A stretch of DNA of 36,744 bases from an uncultured Oscillospiraceae bacterium (GCA_944385425.1 CALWXD010000120.1:1-36744); one strand, 5' to 3'. Shown: positions 1 to 8,320, counted from the stretch's first letter. Notes: generated from the sequence alone by a model not told the origin. Translations and numbers: made by a program.

Positions 1-64
1 TCTTCAGCTGCAGGATGGCCTTATACAAATCGTCGTTTTTCTTCTTTTTGGTGATCCGTGCCAT
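1..64 (-). CDS. N-terminus of a YerC/YecD-type TrpR-related protein (partial)
   Basis: Only the first 21 codons are in the window; the gene runs off the left edge. The visible peptide begins MARITKKKKNDDLYKAILQL. The DLYKAILQLK stretch resembles the start of YerC/YecD (TrpR-like helix-turn-helix) proteins, which begin with a short basic leader followed by a helix of this kind. An AGGAGG ribosome binding site lies 7 bases before the ATG, so the start is well supported. The family assignment rests on few residues and is tentative. The gene has its own candidate promoter at 96-124. Confidence 0.5.
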   Translation of the reverse strand, partial: MARITKKKKNDDLYKAILQLK

Positions 65-95
65 ACCGGCAGCCTCCTGTCCCATAGTTTCTCCC

Positions 96-124
96 ATTTT
101 AACACTTCACACTATGAAAGTAAA
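96..124 (-). promoter_or_regulatory. Candidate sigma-A promoter of the leftward YerC-like gene
   Basis: TTTACT, a 17-bp spacer, then TAAAAT, reading leftward. The spacer holds an imperfect dyad (CTTTCA ... TGAAG) that could be an operator; this is only a visual impression. Confidence 0.45.
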
Positions 125-157
125 CACCTTTCCGAAATTTCCCTTAAGGAAAGGCGG

Positions 158-188
158 ACGGCGCGGGAGGCAGTGCCTCCCGCGCCGT
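158..188 (-). terminator. Hairpin after sdpI
   Basis: A perfect 14-bp stem (ACGGCGCGGGAGGC paired with its complement) with a 3-base loop, 33 bases after the sdpI stop. The following leftward sequence is only moderately T-rich, so termination may be weak or factor-assisted. Confidence 0.55.
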
Positions 189-220
189 TTCATGGGAATT
201 TTGACAGGTGCGCCCTGTGT

Positions 221-892
221 TTATTCCTCCTCCCCTCCCCCGCCGGACCGGGCCCTCCGCCGGTACCACACATAGCTCATCACCGTGGGGACCAGGGCCG
301 CCAGGAGCACCCCGCCCATCAGCACCCAGAAGGTGGCCGTCTCCGGCAGCAGCAGGGCGGAGGCCATCGTCACCAGCCCCGCCAGGAAGAACAGAGCGCC
401 CCCCAGCCGGTGGGCCCGGTTCCACACGTCCGGGTCGGAGAGGGTCCAGGGGTTGCGGATGCCCAGAAAGAAGTTGGACTTCACCTTGCCCATCATGTTG
501 CCGATAAACAGGAACAGCAGCCCCACCAGGGCGGAGACCACCCGGCCCATGGACACCGCGCCGGGGCGGAGGATCTCCAGCAGCACGGTCCCCATCATCA
601 CGGAGACGAAGGCCGTGAGCACCAGGGCGGCTGCCTCGTAGTACCTCTGGAACTTCTCATAGCTGCGCCTTCTCGGGTCCAGCCGGGGCAGAAACTGGAA
701 CAGCAGGGCGAACAGGGGCCCCAGCGCCCCCATGAGCCACAGCTCGTTCCTGCTGCCGTAGCGGTCCACCGTCCCGTCGATGCCCCAGTGCATGGGGACC
801 TCATCGGGCAGGCGGACGTAAAAGACCGCCACCAGCGCCAGCGGCAGCAGGGCCAGCAGCCACAGCGCCGCGATGCTTATCTTACTTTTCAT
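221..892 (-). CDS. sdpI: SdpI-family / DUF1648 membrane protein
   Basis: The 223-residue protein has about six hydrophobic segments. Its N-terminal DUF1648 motif (VRLPDEVPMHWGIDGTVDRY, after the first membrane segment) is followed by a C-terminal SdpI-like block containing NFFLGIRNPWTLSDPDVWN. In Bacillus subtilis SdpI is the membrane immunity protein against the SdpC killing peptide and also sequesters the repressor SdpR. The start codon overlaps the end of the upstream ArsR-type gene by 11 bases, so the two are translationally coupled. No sdpABC toxin genes are in the window, so this is probably a sensor/immunity pair rather than a full toxin locus. The C-terminus ends in an unusual Arg/Gly/Glu-rich tail. 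The family call is firm; the immunity role is inferred. Confidence 0.85.
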   Translation of the reverse strand: MKSKISIAALWLLALLPLALVAVFYVRLPDEVPMHWGIDGTVDRYGSRNELWLMGALGPLFALLFQFLPRLDPRRRSYEKFQRYYEAAALVLTAFVSVMMGTVLLEILRPGAVSMGRVVSALVGLLFLFIGNMMGKVKSNFFLGIRNPWTLSDPDVWNRAHRLGGALFFLAGLVTMASALLLPETATFWVLMGGVLLAALVPTVMSYVWYRRRARSGGGGEEE

Positions 893-1160
893 CGCCCTTG
901 CCTCCTCTCAATCCGGCCAACCAGCCGGTGATCTCGTCCAGAACGGACAGGTTCAGCTCGTAGTAGATATACTTCCCCCGCTTGTCGTCGGTAATCAGCC
1001 CCGCCTCCCGCAGCACCGACAGGTGGTGGGACACAGTGGCCCCGGTCATGGAGAAGTGGGAGCCGATCTCCCCGGCGGTTTTGGCCCCGTCCCGAAGGAT
1101 GTGGAGGATCTCCCGCCGGGTGGGGTCCCCCAGGGCCTTGAATGTCTCCTGGAATCCCAT
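882..1160 (-). CDS. sdpR: ArsR/SdpR-family transcriptional repressor
   Basis: This 92-residue winged-helix protein contains the ArsR signature: ALGDPTRREILHILRDG (residues 10-26), a recognition-helix region (SMTGATVSHHLSVLREAGL) and a wing (KRGKYIYYEL). No cysteine metal site is visible, which fits the metal-independent SdpR branch better than metal sensors. It is the first gene of a two-gene operon with sdpI. An AAAGGAG ribosome binding site precedes the ATG. The upstream region has a strong promoter bracketed by two copies of the same inverted repeat, consistent with autorepression as known for SdpR. Confidence 0.88.
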   Translation of the reverse strand: MGFQETFKALGDPTRREILHILRDGAKTAGEIGSHFSMTGATVSHHLSVLREAGLITDDKRGKYIYYELNLSVLDEITGWLAGLRGGKGDEK

Positions 1161-1185
1161 GCCGTTCTCCTTTCCAGCTCTTCAT

Positions 1186-1201
1186 TTAGATCTCTGTCTA
1201 A
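1186..1201. promoter_or_regulatory. Downstream SdpR operator candidate, TTAGA-N6-TCTAA
   Basis: A perfect 5-bp inverted repeat with a 6-base centre, lying at the expected transcription start just after the -10 box. The identical half-sites with identical spacing recur at 1242-1257. Confidence 0.7.
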
Positions 1202-1205
1202 TTAT

Positions 1206-1234
1206 TAAATACCACATCCCCCACCCCTTGTCAA
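1206..1234 (-). promoter_or_regulatory. sdpRI promoter
   Basis: Reading leftward: TTGACA, a 17-bp spacer, then TATTTA, with the start of transcription expected near 1198. It is flanked on both sides by matching operator half-sites. Confidence 0.8.
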
Positions 1235-1241
1235 GGGATAA

Positions 1242-1257
1242 TTAGAAAATTATCTAA
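1242..1257. promoter_or_regulatory. Upstream SdpR operator candidate, TTAGA-N6-TCTAA
   Basis: Second copy of the same inverted repeat, 56 bp from the first and just upstream of the -35 box. Confidence 0.7.
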
Positions 1258-1261
1258 ATAT

Positions 1262-1311
1262 CAAAAACCAAAATCCCCCTGGGGGGCGCAGGCAGCGCCC
1301 CCCAGGGGGAT
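1262..1311 (-). terminator. Terminator after the M29 aminopeptidase gene
   Basis: A 17-bp perfect GC-rich stem (1273-1289 with 1295-1311) and a 5-base loop, followed leftward by TTTGGTTTTTG. It lies 8 bases after the stop codon. Confidence 0.9.
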
Positions 1312-1319
1312 CGCCTTGC

Positions 1320-2543
1320 TCAGAACGCGAAGTTCCCGTCCACAAAGACGGGGATCTCCCGCCCGTCGCGGGTGGTCCCCACGATGGAGAGGTCCTCCGT
1401 CCCCACCATGAAGTCCACATGGGTGATGGAGTCGTTGAGGCCCAGGGCCTTCAGCTCCTCCTTGCTGAGGTCGCCGCCGCCCTCCATGCACTCGTTGTAC
1501 CCCTCGCCGAAGGCCAGGTGACAGGAGGCGTTCTCGTCAAAGAGGGTGTTGTAAAAGAGGAGCCTCTGGTTGGAGATGGGGCTGTCGTAGGGCACCAGGG
1601 CCACCTCCCCGAAGTAGGAGGCCCCCTCGTCCACGGAGATGGCGGCCCGGAGGGTCTCCTCCCCCTTCTCCGCGTGGGCCTCCACGATCCTCCCCTCCTT
1701 CACCACCATGTGGAACTTGTCGATGATGTTCCCGTCGTGGCACAGGGGCAGGGAGGCGTACACCACGCCGTCCACGCCGCCGCGGAGCGGGGCGGTGAAG
1801 ATCTCCTCTGTGGGGATATTGGCGATAAAGGGGTTGCCCGCCTTGCTGACGCTGCCGCCGGCGGCCCACAGGTGCCGCTCCGGCAGGCGGATCACAAGGT
1901 CGGTGCCCAGGCTGTTGCGGTAGCGGAGGGAGGCAAAGCGGTAGGCGTTGAGCTTGTCCCGCCGCTCCTCCAGCCTTTTTAGGTGCGCCTGCCACCGCTC
2001 CACGGCCTTCCCGTCCCCGTTGACCCGCACCGCGGCAAGGATGGCGTCCCACAGCCGCTCCACCGCGTCGGCCCGGCCGGGGAACACCTTATCGGCCCAG
2101 CTGGGGATGGGGATGGAGGCGATGCACCAGGGAAAGCCATTGGCCATCTGCAGGCGGTAGTAGGGCTTCAGCGCCTCGCCGCTGGAGCGCTGGCTGCGGA
2201 CCAGGCGGCCCCCGTCCACCCCCAGGAGGTTCTCCGGGTCGGTGGCGGAGATCATCAGAAAGGCCGCGCCCTCCTGGGCGTAGTCATTGTAGAAATGTTT
2301 GGACCACTCCGGCACCGTGTCGAACACGTCCTCCGCCCCGTGGAGGTACTTCTCCCGGGTCAGCGCGTCGTCCTTCCAGTTCATGACGACCTCCCGGCAG
2401 CCGGCGGCATAGGCCGCCCGGGCGCACATCCGGGCAAAGTCCGCGCACTCCACCGGGGCGCTGAGCACCAGGTTCTGCCCCTTCTGGATGTTGACGCCCA
2501 CCTCCACCAGAAGGCGGGCATACTCCATCATTTTTTCCTGCAT
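1320..2543 (-). CDS. M29-family metallo-aminopeptidase (AmpS/PepS type)
   Basis: Cytosolic dinuclear-metal aminopeptidase that removes N-terminal residues from peptides. The 407-residue length is normal for the family. The metal-binding residues known from AmpS-type enzymes are all present in the right spacing: Glu247 in NIPTEEIF, Glu313 in FGEVALV, His342 and Tyr349 in CHLAFGEGY, and His375 and Asp377 in THVDFMVG. A GAGGAGG ribosome binding site sits 8 bases before the ATG. The gene follows trkH by 51 bp on the same strand and probably shares its transcript, although a small GC-rich hairpin (GGGGGC/GCCCCC) lies in the gap. The strong terminator at 1262-1311 closes the unit. Confidence 0.93.
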   Translation of the reverse strand: MQEKMMEYARLLVEVGVNIQKGQNLVLSAPVECADFARMCARAAYAAGCREVVMNWKDDALTREKYLHGAEDVFDTVPEWSKHFYNDYAQEGAAFLMISATDPENLLGVDGGRLVRSQRSSGEALKPYYRLQMANGFPWCIASIPIPSWADKVFPGRADAVERLWDAILAAVRVNGDGKAVERWQAHLKRLEERRDKLNAYRFASLRYRNSLGTDLVIRLPERHLWAAGGSVSKAGNPFIANIPTEEIFTAPLRGGVDGVVYASLPLCHDGNIIDKFHMVVKEGRIVEAHAEKGEETLRAAISVDEGASYFGEVALVPYDSPISNQRLLFYNTLFDENASCHLAFGEGYNECMEGGGDLSKEELKALGLNDSITHVDFMVGTEDLSIVGTTRDGREIPVFVDGNFAF

Positions 2544-2594
2544 AGCGGTATCCTCCTCAAATCGTTCTCCAAGGGGGCCTGCCCCCTGTCAGCC

Positions 2595-4043
2595 TTATTT
2601 TTTCCACATGGACGGGAAAAGCAGCAGCAGCAGCGGCAAAATTTCCAGCCGGCCCAGCAGCATGTTGGCGCTGAGCACCACCTTGCTCAGCGACGAGAGG
2701 ATGGCAAAGCTCCCCATGGGCCCCAGCTGCCCCAGCCCCGGCCCCACGTTGCCAATACAGGTCATGGACGCGCTGCAGGCCTCCACAAAGCTCACATTGT
2801 CCCAGCTGACCACCAGGGCGCCCACGGCGAAAAAGAGGATGTAGGCGTAAAAGAAGAGGGTGGCCCCGGCGATGGTGGACTCCTCCACCCGCTCCCCGTC
2901 GATCTTGATGGGCTGCACCAGCCGGGGGTGGAGGATCCGGCGGACCTCCCGGCGGAGGTTCTTGGTCAAGATCACCAGCCGGATGCTCTTCACGCCGCCG
3001 GCGGTGCTGCCGGCGCAGGCGCCGGTGATCATAAGGAGGAACAAAATCAGCTGGCTCATGGTGGGCCAGAGGGCAAAGTCCGTGGTGGCGTAGCCGGTGG
3101 TTGTGGCCACGGTCACCACCTGGAAGACGGCGTGGGTAAAGTTGTCAAAGTTCAGCAGCTCCCCGCCTACGGCCACCAGGTTGACAAAAATCAAGCCGGA
3201 GGCCGCCGCGGAGAGGATGGTGTACCACCGCAGCTCCTCGCTGCGAAACACCGCCCGGAAGTTTCGCTGCAGGGCGAAAAACAGCACGCTGAAGTTGACG
3301 CCGGAGAGGAACATGAAGATGATGATGATCCAGCGGATGGCCAGGGAGGGATAGGCCGCCACGCTGAGGGCCTTGACGGAAAAGCCGCCGGTGCTGACGG
3401 TGGTGAAGGTGTGGGTCACCGCGTCGTACCAGTCCATCCCCGCCAGCATGAGGCAGAGGATCTCCCCCACCGTCAAAAGGAGGTAGATCTTGTAGAGGAT
3501 TTTCGCCGTGTCCTGGATCTTGGGCAGGAGCTTGGTCTTGATGGGGCCGGGGGACTCCGCCCGCATGAGGTAGACGCTGCCCTCCCCGCTCTTGGGCAAA
3601 ATGGCCAGGGACAGCACCAGAACCCCCGTGCCGCCCATCCACTGGGTCAGCGCCCGCCAGAACAGCACGCCCTTGGCCTGGGCCTCCACATCGGTCAAGA
3701 TGGTGGCGCCGGTGGTGGTAAAGCCGGACACCGTCTCAAAAAACGCGTCCACATAGGAGGGGATCCCCCCGGTGACCACATAGGGCAGCGCCCCGAAGGC
3801 CGACATGACGATCCAGCACAGCGCCACCGCGGCAAACCCGTCCCGGGCCTGCATCCGCTCGCTGCCCCGGCACAGGAGGATCAGCCCCTGCCCCGCCGCG
3901 GCCGTCACCGCCAGGACCAGGGCGAACCCCTTTGCCTCCTCCAGCTCCCCGTAGCCCAGGCACACCGCCAGCGGCAGCAGCAGGAAGGCCGCCTCGATCC
4001 GCAGGATATGGCCCAGGGTGCGAAATACAGTCTTATGATGCAT
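2595..4043 (-). CDS. trkH: TrkH/KtrB-family potassium uptake membrane subunit
   Basis: This 482-residue protein has the four pore-loop repeats of the Trk/Ktr family, seen as SGFTTTGAT, TFTTVSTGGFS, ATTTGYATTDF and TCIGNVGPGLG, each carrying the glycine that forms the K+ filter. It forms the ion-conducting subunit and needs the cytoplasmic TrkA protein encoded immediately upstream (stop of trkA at 4078). I chose the ATG at 4043 because GAGAGAGGG lies 7 bases upstream. A GTG in frame at 4067 would add eight residues but has a poorer ribosome binding site. No c-di-AMP riboswitch-like leader is present; expression depends on the upstream genes. Confidence 0.93.
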   Translation of the reverse strand: MHHKTVFRTLGHILRIEAAFLLLPLAVCLGYGELEEAKGFALVLAVTAAAGQGLILLCRGSERMQARDGFAAVALCWIVMSAFGALPYVVTGGIPSYVDAFFETVSGFTTTGATILTDVEAQAKGVLFWRALTQWMGGTGVLVLSLAILPKSGEGSVYLMRAESPGPIKTKLLPKIQDTAKILYKIYLLLTVGEILCLMLAGMDWYDAVTHTFTTVSTGGFSVKALSVAAYPSLAIRWIIIIFMFLSGVNFSVLFFALQRNFRAVFRSEELRWYTILSAAASGLIFVNLVAVGGELLNFDNFTHAVFQVVTVATTTGYATTDFALWPTMSQLILFLLMITGACAGSTAGGVKSIRLVILTKNLRREVRRILHPRLVQPIKIDGERVEESTIAGATLFFYAYILFFAVGALVVSWDNVSFVEACSASMTCIGNVGPGLGQLGPMGSFAILSSLSKVVLSANMLLGRLEILPLLLLLFPSMWKK

Positions 4044-4077
4044 GGAAGAATCCCTCTCTCGAAACACACGCCCGGCC

Positions 4078-5433
4078 TCACTGCAAAATGTCGTTGAGGT
4101 CCTGCAGGAAGAGGCTCTTGGCCATGACGATCACCTTGTCCCCGTCCAAAATCTGGGTGCCGCCGTCGGGGATGATGGTCCGCCGGTCCCGCACCACCGC
4201 GGCCACCAGCAACCCGCTCTTGAGGCTCAGGTCCTTCAGGGGCGTGTTGAGGAACCGGGTGGAGCTGCCCGCGGTGAACATCACCGCCTCCATGGAGCCG
4301 TCCAGCAGCTTGTAGAGGTGCTCCACGGCGCTGCCCTGGCTGTTGGCCAGGGAGCGGACGTAGGCGGTGATCTGGGAGGCGGTGATATCCTTGGGGCTGA
4401 TGATGCTGTCCACCCCGGACTCCCGCATAAGGTCGATGTAGTTGGGCCGGCTCATCTTGGCGATGACCTTCTTCACCCCGGCGCGCTGGGCGGAGAGGGC
4501 CATAAGCAGGTTCTCCTCGTCCCGGTTGGTCAGCGCCACGAAGGCGTCGGCCTCCATCACGTCCTCCGCCTCCAGCAGGTGGCGGTCCGTCCCGTCCCCC
4601 TGGATCACCAGGGCGCCGGGCAGCTTTTCCGCCAGCGTCTCGCACTTCTCCTCGTCCAGCTCCACCAGTTTCATTTTCATGCCGCTGCGCTCCAGCTCCC
4701 AGCCCAGGTAGACGGCGATCCGGCTGCCGCCCAGCACCGATACCTTCCGGATGGGGTTTGTGGGCCGGCCCAGCAGGCGGAAGAACCGGTCCATCTCCCG
4801 CTGGCTGCCGATGACGTAGACCTTGTCGCCCACCAGGGGGACAAAGTCGCCGTTGGGCACCACCGTCTCCCCCCGGCGGATGGCGGCGCACATGAGGACG
4901 CCGTTGGGCTTCTGCCGGTTGAACTCGGAGAGGGGGATGTTGGCCAGCCCGTCCGACTCCGAGACATAAAAGCCGATCATATCCACCAGGCCCCGGGCAA
5001 AGGACTCCACGCTGAAGGCGGAGGGCACCCGCAAAATCCGGGCGATCTCCAGCGCGGCGGCGTACTCGGGGTTGATGACCATATCAAGGCCGATCTCCCG
5101 GCGCAGGAGGTTGGCCTCGTTGAAGTACTCGGGGTTGCGGATGCGGGCCACGGTGTGCTTGGCGCCCAGTTTCTTGGCGATGAGGCAGCACATGATGTTC
5201 ACCTCGTCGTAGCCTGTCACCGCGATGGCCAAATCCGCCTCCCGCACCCCCGCCTCCAGCTGCATCTTGATGGAGGCGCCGTTCCCCTCCAGGCACAGGA
5301 TGTCCAGGGTGCTGTCCGCCTCCTGCATGGCCTCGGCGTCCTCGTCGATGAGCACCAGCTCATGGTCCTCGCCGGACAGCTGCCGCGCCAGGGTGTAGCC
5401 CACCTTGCCGTTTCCGATGATGATGATCTTCAT
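4078..5433 (-). CDS. trkA: TrkA potassium-channel regulatory protein (two RCK modules)
   Basis: This 451-residue cytoplasmic protein has two RCK_N/RCK_C repeats. The first Rossmann fold starts at residue 1 with IIIGNGKVG and an acidic LIDED at the end of strand 2. The second begins near residue 230 (VSVLGGSRIAVYLGWELE) with its own acidic VELDEEKCE. TrkA binds nucleotides and gates TrkH. Two-module length (about 450 residues) is standard for TrkA, as opposed to single-module KtrA. The start overlaps the stop of the upstream YihY gene in an ATGA, so translation is coupled, and trkH follows after a short gap. Confidence 0.95.
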   Translation of the reverse strand: MKIIIIGNGKVGYTLARQLSGEDHELVLIDEDAEAMQEADSTLDILCLEGNGASIKMQLEAGVREADLAIAVTGYDEVNIMCCLIAKKLGAKHTVARIRNPEYFNEANLLRREIGLDMVINPEYAAALEIARILRVPSAFSVESFARGLVDMIGFYVSESDGLANIPLSEFNRQKPNGVLMCAAIRRGETVVPNGDFVPLVGDKVYVIGSQREMDRFFRLLGRPTNPIRKVSVLGGSRIAVYLGWELERSGMKMKLVELDEEKCETLAEKLPGALVIQGDGTDRHLLEAEDVMEADAFVALTNRDEENLLMALSAQRAGVKKVIAKMSRPNYIDLMRESGVDSIISPKDITASQITAYVRSLANSQGSAVEHLYKLLDGSMEAVMFTAGSSTRFLNTPLKDLSLKSGLLVAAVVRDRRTIIPDGGTQILDGDKVIVMAKSLFLQDLNDILQ

Positions 5434-6332
5434 ATCTCTTTCTCCTTCTGCTCCGGCGGCTGATCTCCCTCCGCCTCTGGTCTCTCCCGGCGCTCCCCGC
5501 GCCTGCTACAGAAAACCCCGTTGACCTCCGCCCCCATGATGAGGGTGGCCGCGCTGAGATACAGCCAGATCATCAGCACCACCACCGCCCCCAGGGCCCC
5601 GTAGATCAAGGAGTAATTGCCGAATGTCTCCACAAAGTAGGAAAAGCCCACCGACAGCGCCATCCACCCCGCCAGGGCGCACAGCGCCCCCGGCAGGAGG
5701 GCCCCCGCCCGCTGCCGCTCGTCCTGGGCCAGGGCGTACAGGATCCCCAGCGTGGCGAAGAGGATGAGGGCCAGCAGCGCGAAACGCAGGTAGTTCCAGA
5801 TCCGGATGGCCCCGTCCATCCACGCCAGATGCCCCGCCAGATACCCCAAAAGCCGCTGGCCAAAGGTGATCAGCAGCAGCGACAGCAGCACCACCAGGAT
5901 CAAAATCAGCGTAAAAAAGAGCACCCGCAGATAGTAGCGCACCAGGTTCCCCGGCCGTTTCACCCCGTAGGCCCGGCGCACGCTGCGCATGAGGCAGTTG
6001 GCCGCCCGCATGGGGAAGTAGATGGAAAATACCAGGGAGAACCACAAAATGGTGGCGTTTGCCGTCTCGGATACATAGAGTAGATACGTCTCGCACAGCT
6101 CCACCACCGCGCTGGGCAGGACGGTGGCCAAAATCTCCGTGGCGTCCCCCACATTCATCTGCAGAAGGCCCAGGAGGGTGCTGACAAAGATAAGGATCGG
6201 GAACAGGGCAAACAGCAGGTAGTAGGCCAGGGCCGCGGCCTGCTGCCCCACGTCGTGGCGGTGGTAGCGGCAAAGCAGCTCCCCTGCAAAGCGCACCGGC
6301 CCTCTGTCTCTCCAGCCCAAGCGGCGGCTCAC
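5430..6332 (-). CDS. YihY/BrkB-family inner membrane protein
   Basis: The gene encodes a six-helix integral membrane protein with the YihY/BrkB signature: QQAAALAYYLLFALFPILIF near the N-terminus and IYGALGAVVVLMIWLYLSA near the C-terminus. The biochemical role of this family is not settled; the old RNase BN name is a misassignment. The N-terminus is uncertain. A TTG at 6395 gives the longest frame but lies only about 10 bases after the predicted transcription start. The GTG at 6332 has GGGGAG 6 bases upstream and is preferred. A further GTG exists a few codons on. Being first in an operon with trkA-trkH is suggestive of an envelope or ion-homeostasis role, but that is inference. Confidence 0.85.
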   Translation of the reverse strand: MSRRLGWRDRGPVRFAGELLCRYHRHDVGQQAAALAYYLLFALFPILIFVSTLLGLLQMNVGDATEILATVLPSAVVELCETYLLYVSETANATILWFSLVFSIYFPMRAANCLMRSVRRAYGVKRPGNLVRYYLRVLFFTLILILVVLLSLLLITFGQRLLGYLAGHLAWMDGAIRIWNYLRFALLALILFATLGILYALAQDERQRAGALLPGALCALAGWMALSVGFSYFVETFGNYSLIYGALGAVVVLMIWLYLSAATLIMGAEVNGVFCSRRGERRERPEAEGDQPPEQKEKEI

Positions 6333-6411
6333 CTCCCTCTCCCCGTCTCCCCCGCCTGCCCGCCGGACAGGGCGGGCCGGGGATTTCGTCCGCAAAATAT
6401 CGTAATTTTAT

Positions 6412-6440
6412 ATTATACCACAGTTTTGGAAAAACACAAA
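6412..6440 (-). promoter_or_regulatory. Promoter of the yihY-trkA-trkH group
   Basis: A perfect extended -10 (TGG-TATAAT, 6420-6412 leftward) with a weak -35 (TTTGTG) 17 bp upstream. Confidence 0.65.
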
Positions 6441-6524
6441 CCAAACCTGCCAAGAAGTCGTTAAGGTTTTTATCTATCTCCTGTTAAGATTTCACCGGCG
6501 GCTCTCCCACCGGCGGAAATTTTT

Positions 6525-6553
6525 TTGACAGAACCGCGTTCTCTTGCTATACT
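6525..6553 (+). promoter_or_regulatory. Promoter of the flavodoxin-like gene
   Basis: TTGACA, a 17-bp spacer, then TATACT, 33 bases before the ATG. It is divergent from the yihY promoter. Confidence 0.85.
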
Positions 6554-6585
6554 GAGAAAAAATATGTGATGGAGGTCTTCTAGTC

Positions 6586-7215
6586 ATGAAAGTTCTCTTA
6601 GTCAACGGCAGCGGCCACGAGACGGGATGCACCTACACCGCGCTGATGGAGGCGGCCAAGGTTTTGGAAAACGAGGGGATTTTCTGCGAGATGTTCCAGC
6701 TGGGGACCAAGCCCATCCGGGACTGCACCGCCTGCGGCGGCTGCGCCAAGCTGCAGAAAAACGCCTGCGTGTTTACGGACGACTGCGTCAACGAGCTCAT
6801 TGAGCGCGCCGCGGAGGCGGACGGCTATATCTTCGGTACCCCCGTCTACTACGCCCACCCCAGCGGGCGGCTCCTGTCGGCGCTGGACCGGGCCTTCTAC
6901 GCCGGCGGCAGCGTCTTTGCCCACAAGCCCGGCTTTGCCGTGGCCTCCGCCCGCCGCGCCGGTACCACCGCCTCCCTGGACGCGGTGCTCAAGCACTTGT
7001 CCATCAACCAGATGCCGGTGGTGTCCTCCACCTACTGGCCCATGGTCCACGGCAATACCCCGGCAGAGGTGCTCCAGGACGAGGAGGGGCTGCAGACCAT
7101 GCGAAACGCCGCCCGGAACCTGGCCTGGCTCCTCAAGTGCATCGAGGCCGGCAAGACCCAGGGCATCTTCCCGCCCAGGGCGGAGCGGGAGGCCCGCACC
7201 AATTTCATCCGCTAG
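6586..7215 (+). CDS. NAD(P)H-dependent flavin oxidoreductase, flavodoxin fold
   Basis: This 209-residue flavoprotein belongs to the NADPH-dependent FMN reductase group. The phosphate-binding loop is the N-terminal VNGSGHETGCTYTAL, and the second flavin loop is FGTPVYYAHPSG near residue 84. A cysteine cluster (Cys47, Cys50, Cys53, then Cys61 and Cys67 in DCTACGGC...ACVFTDDC) is typical of the anaerobe subgroup often found as iron-sulfur flavoprotein relatives; whether it binds a cluster here is unknown. A GGAGG ribosome binding site precedes the ATG. The gene is monocistronic, with its own consensus promoter and a bidirectional terminator. The substrate is not predictable. Confidence 0.88.
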   Translation: MKVLLVNGSGHETGCTYTALMEAAKVLENEGIFCEMFQLGTKPIRDCTACGGCAKLQKNACVFTDDCVNELIERAAEADGYIFGTPVYYAHPSGRLLSALDRAFYAGGSVFAHKPGFAVASARRAGTTASLDAVLKHLSINQMPVVSSTYWPMVHGNTPAEVLQDEEGLQTMRNAARNLAWLLKCIEAGKTQGIFPPRAEREARTNFIR

Positions 7216-7229
7216 TTGCCGCAAAAGGG

Positions 7230-7272
7230 AAGGCCCCGGCGCACGATGTGCGCCGGGGCCTTCGCCGCTTTT
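7230..7272. terminator. Bidirectional terminator between convergent genes
   Basis: A 15-bp perfect stem (7230-7244 with 7248-7262), loop GAT, followed by CGCCGCTTTT on the plus strand and CCCTTTTGC on the minus strand. It serves the reductase gene and the anti-sigma gene. Confidence 0.85.
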
Positions 7273-7286
7273 CCGATGCGCCGGGG

Positions 7287-8318
7287 CTATTGCAGCTCCT
7301 CCATGGGGAAGGTGATGGACCAGTCCCCCTCGATCACGCTGCCGCCGGAGGCAAAGTCCCCCTTGAGGGTGCAGCCGGCCAGGGCGTCGGGGCTGATGTC
7401 GAACACCTGGTCCACCCAGTCTGTCCGCTCCGCCCCCTCCCGGCCGTCGGTGGTGTAGACGTTGTAGAGGGACTCCACCGTCCCGCCGTCCTCCGTCTCC
7501 AGCCAGAAGTAGCCGTGGCTGTCGCCGGCGAGGGGGTTTTTCACCTGGGTCTGGATGTGGAGGAGCCCGTCCACATAGCCGATTGCCGTCAGGTCCATCC
7601 CCTTTACCGGGAATCCCTCTAGGGGCGTCCCCGGCCGCAGCACCTGGGCTGTGTCCCCGGAGACGTAGGTCTCATAGGCCGCGCCGCCGCCGCCCAGCAG
7701 GTCCCGCCGTTCAAAGCTCCCCTCCCCCACGGCGCTTAGGTCCGCCGGAACCGTGAGATCCTCATAAGTTTCCTGCCCTGTCAAAAGCCTGCTGAGGCGG
7801 AAGGTAGCCTTGCCGCCGGGGATGTCGCTGCCGTCCATGGTCTGGAGCGTGACGAGGAAGGTGGCGGTGCCGGATGCCTCCTCCCACCCCGCCATCTCGC
7901 AGGTGCCGGTGCTGTCAAAGGGACGCAGCAGGTCGTAGCTGTCAAAGAGGTCCACGCTCTCATCCAGCCTGTCCCCCTCCAGATCCCGCAGGGTGATATA
8001 GAACTGGGCGGTGTCCCCCTCCAGCCGGGCGGCTGTCAGCTCCATGGTGACGCCGCCGCTGACGCAGGACTTCTCCACCGGCACAAACCACTGGGCCACC
8101 GCCGGACTCACCAGGTACATCAGATCGTGGATGGGCCGCACCTGGGCGCCCAGGGCGGGCAGCGCCAGGCACAGGCACAGCGCCAGCGCCGCCGCCACGG
8201 CGGCCCGGCCCTTAAAGCGCGCCCGCCGCGGCCGCTCCGCCCCGCCGGCCGCCGCCTCCACCAGCTGCCGGGAGGGCCGCACCGACTGCATCATGTGGCG
8301 ATAGGTCTCCTGAAACAT
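7287..8318 (-). CDS. Probable membrane-anchored anti-sigma factor (DUF4179-like)
   Basis: This 343-residue protein has a short cytoplasmic N-terminus, one transmembrane segment near residues 45-65 (AAVAAALALCLCLALPALGA) and a large outside domain rich in beta-strand, the layout of Clostridial DUF4179-type anti-sigma partners. The ATG lies 2 bases after the stop of the ECF sigma gene and has a strong AAGGAGG site, so the pair is co-translated. The N-terminal part would bind the sigma factor and the outside part would sense an envelope signal. No cysteine zinc site is visible. The role is inferred from gene order and topology; sequence support for DUF4179 itself is moderate. Confidence 0.75.
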   Translation of the reverse strand: MFQETYRHMMQSVRPSRQLVEAAAGGAERPRRARFKGRAAVAAALALCLCLALPALGAQVRPIHDLMYLVSPAVAQWFVPVEKSCVSGGVTMELTAARLEGDTAQFYITLRDLEGDRLDESVDLFDSYDLLRPFDSTGTCEMAGWEEASGTATFLVTLQTMDGSDIPGGKATFRLSRLLTGQETYEDLTVPADLSAVGEGSFERRDLLGGGGAAYETYVSGDTAQVLRPGTPLEGFPVKGMDLTAIGYVDGLLHIQTQVKNPLAGDSHGYFWLETEDGGTVESLYNVYTTDGREGAERTDWVDQVFDISPDALAGCTLKGDFASGGSVIEGDWSITFPMEELQ

Positions 8319-8320
8319 AT

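Noticed and set aside
4044..4077. c-di-AMP (ydaO) riboswitch controlling trkH
   Set aside because: Only 34 bases separate trkA from trkH, and trkA overlaps the upstream gene; no room for such a leader.
1983..4097. 704-residue plus-strand open frame opposite the aminopeptidase and trkH
   Set aside because: Antisense to two firm genes; low-complexity His/Gln/Gly/Pro composition typical of the complement of GC-rich genes.
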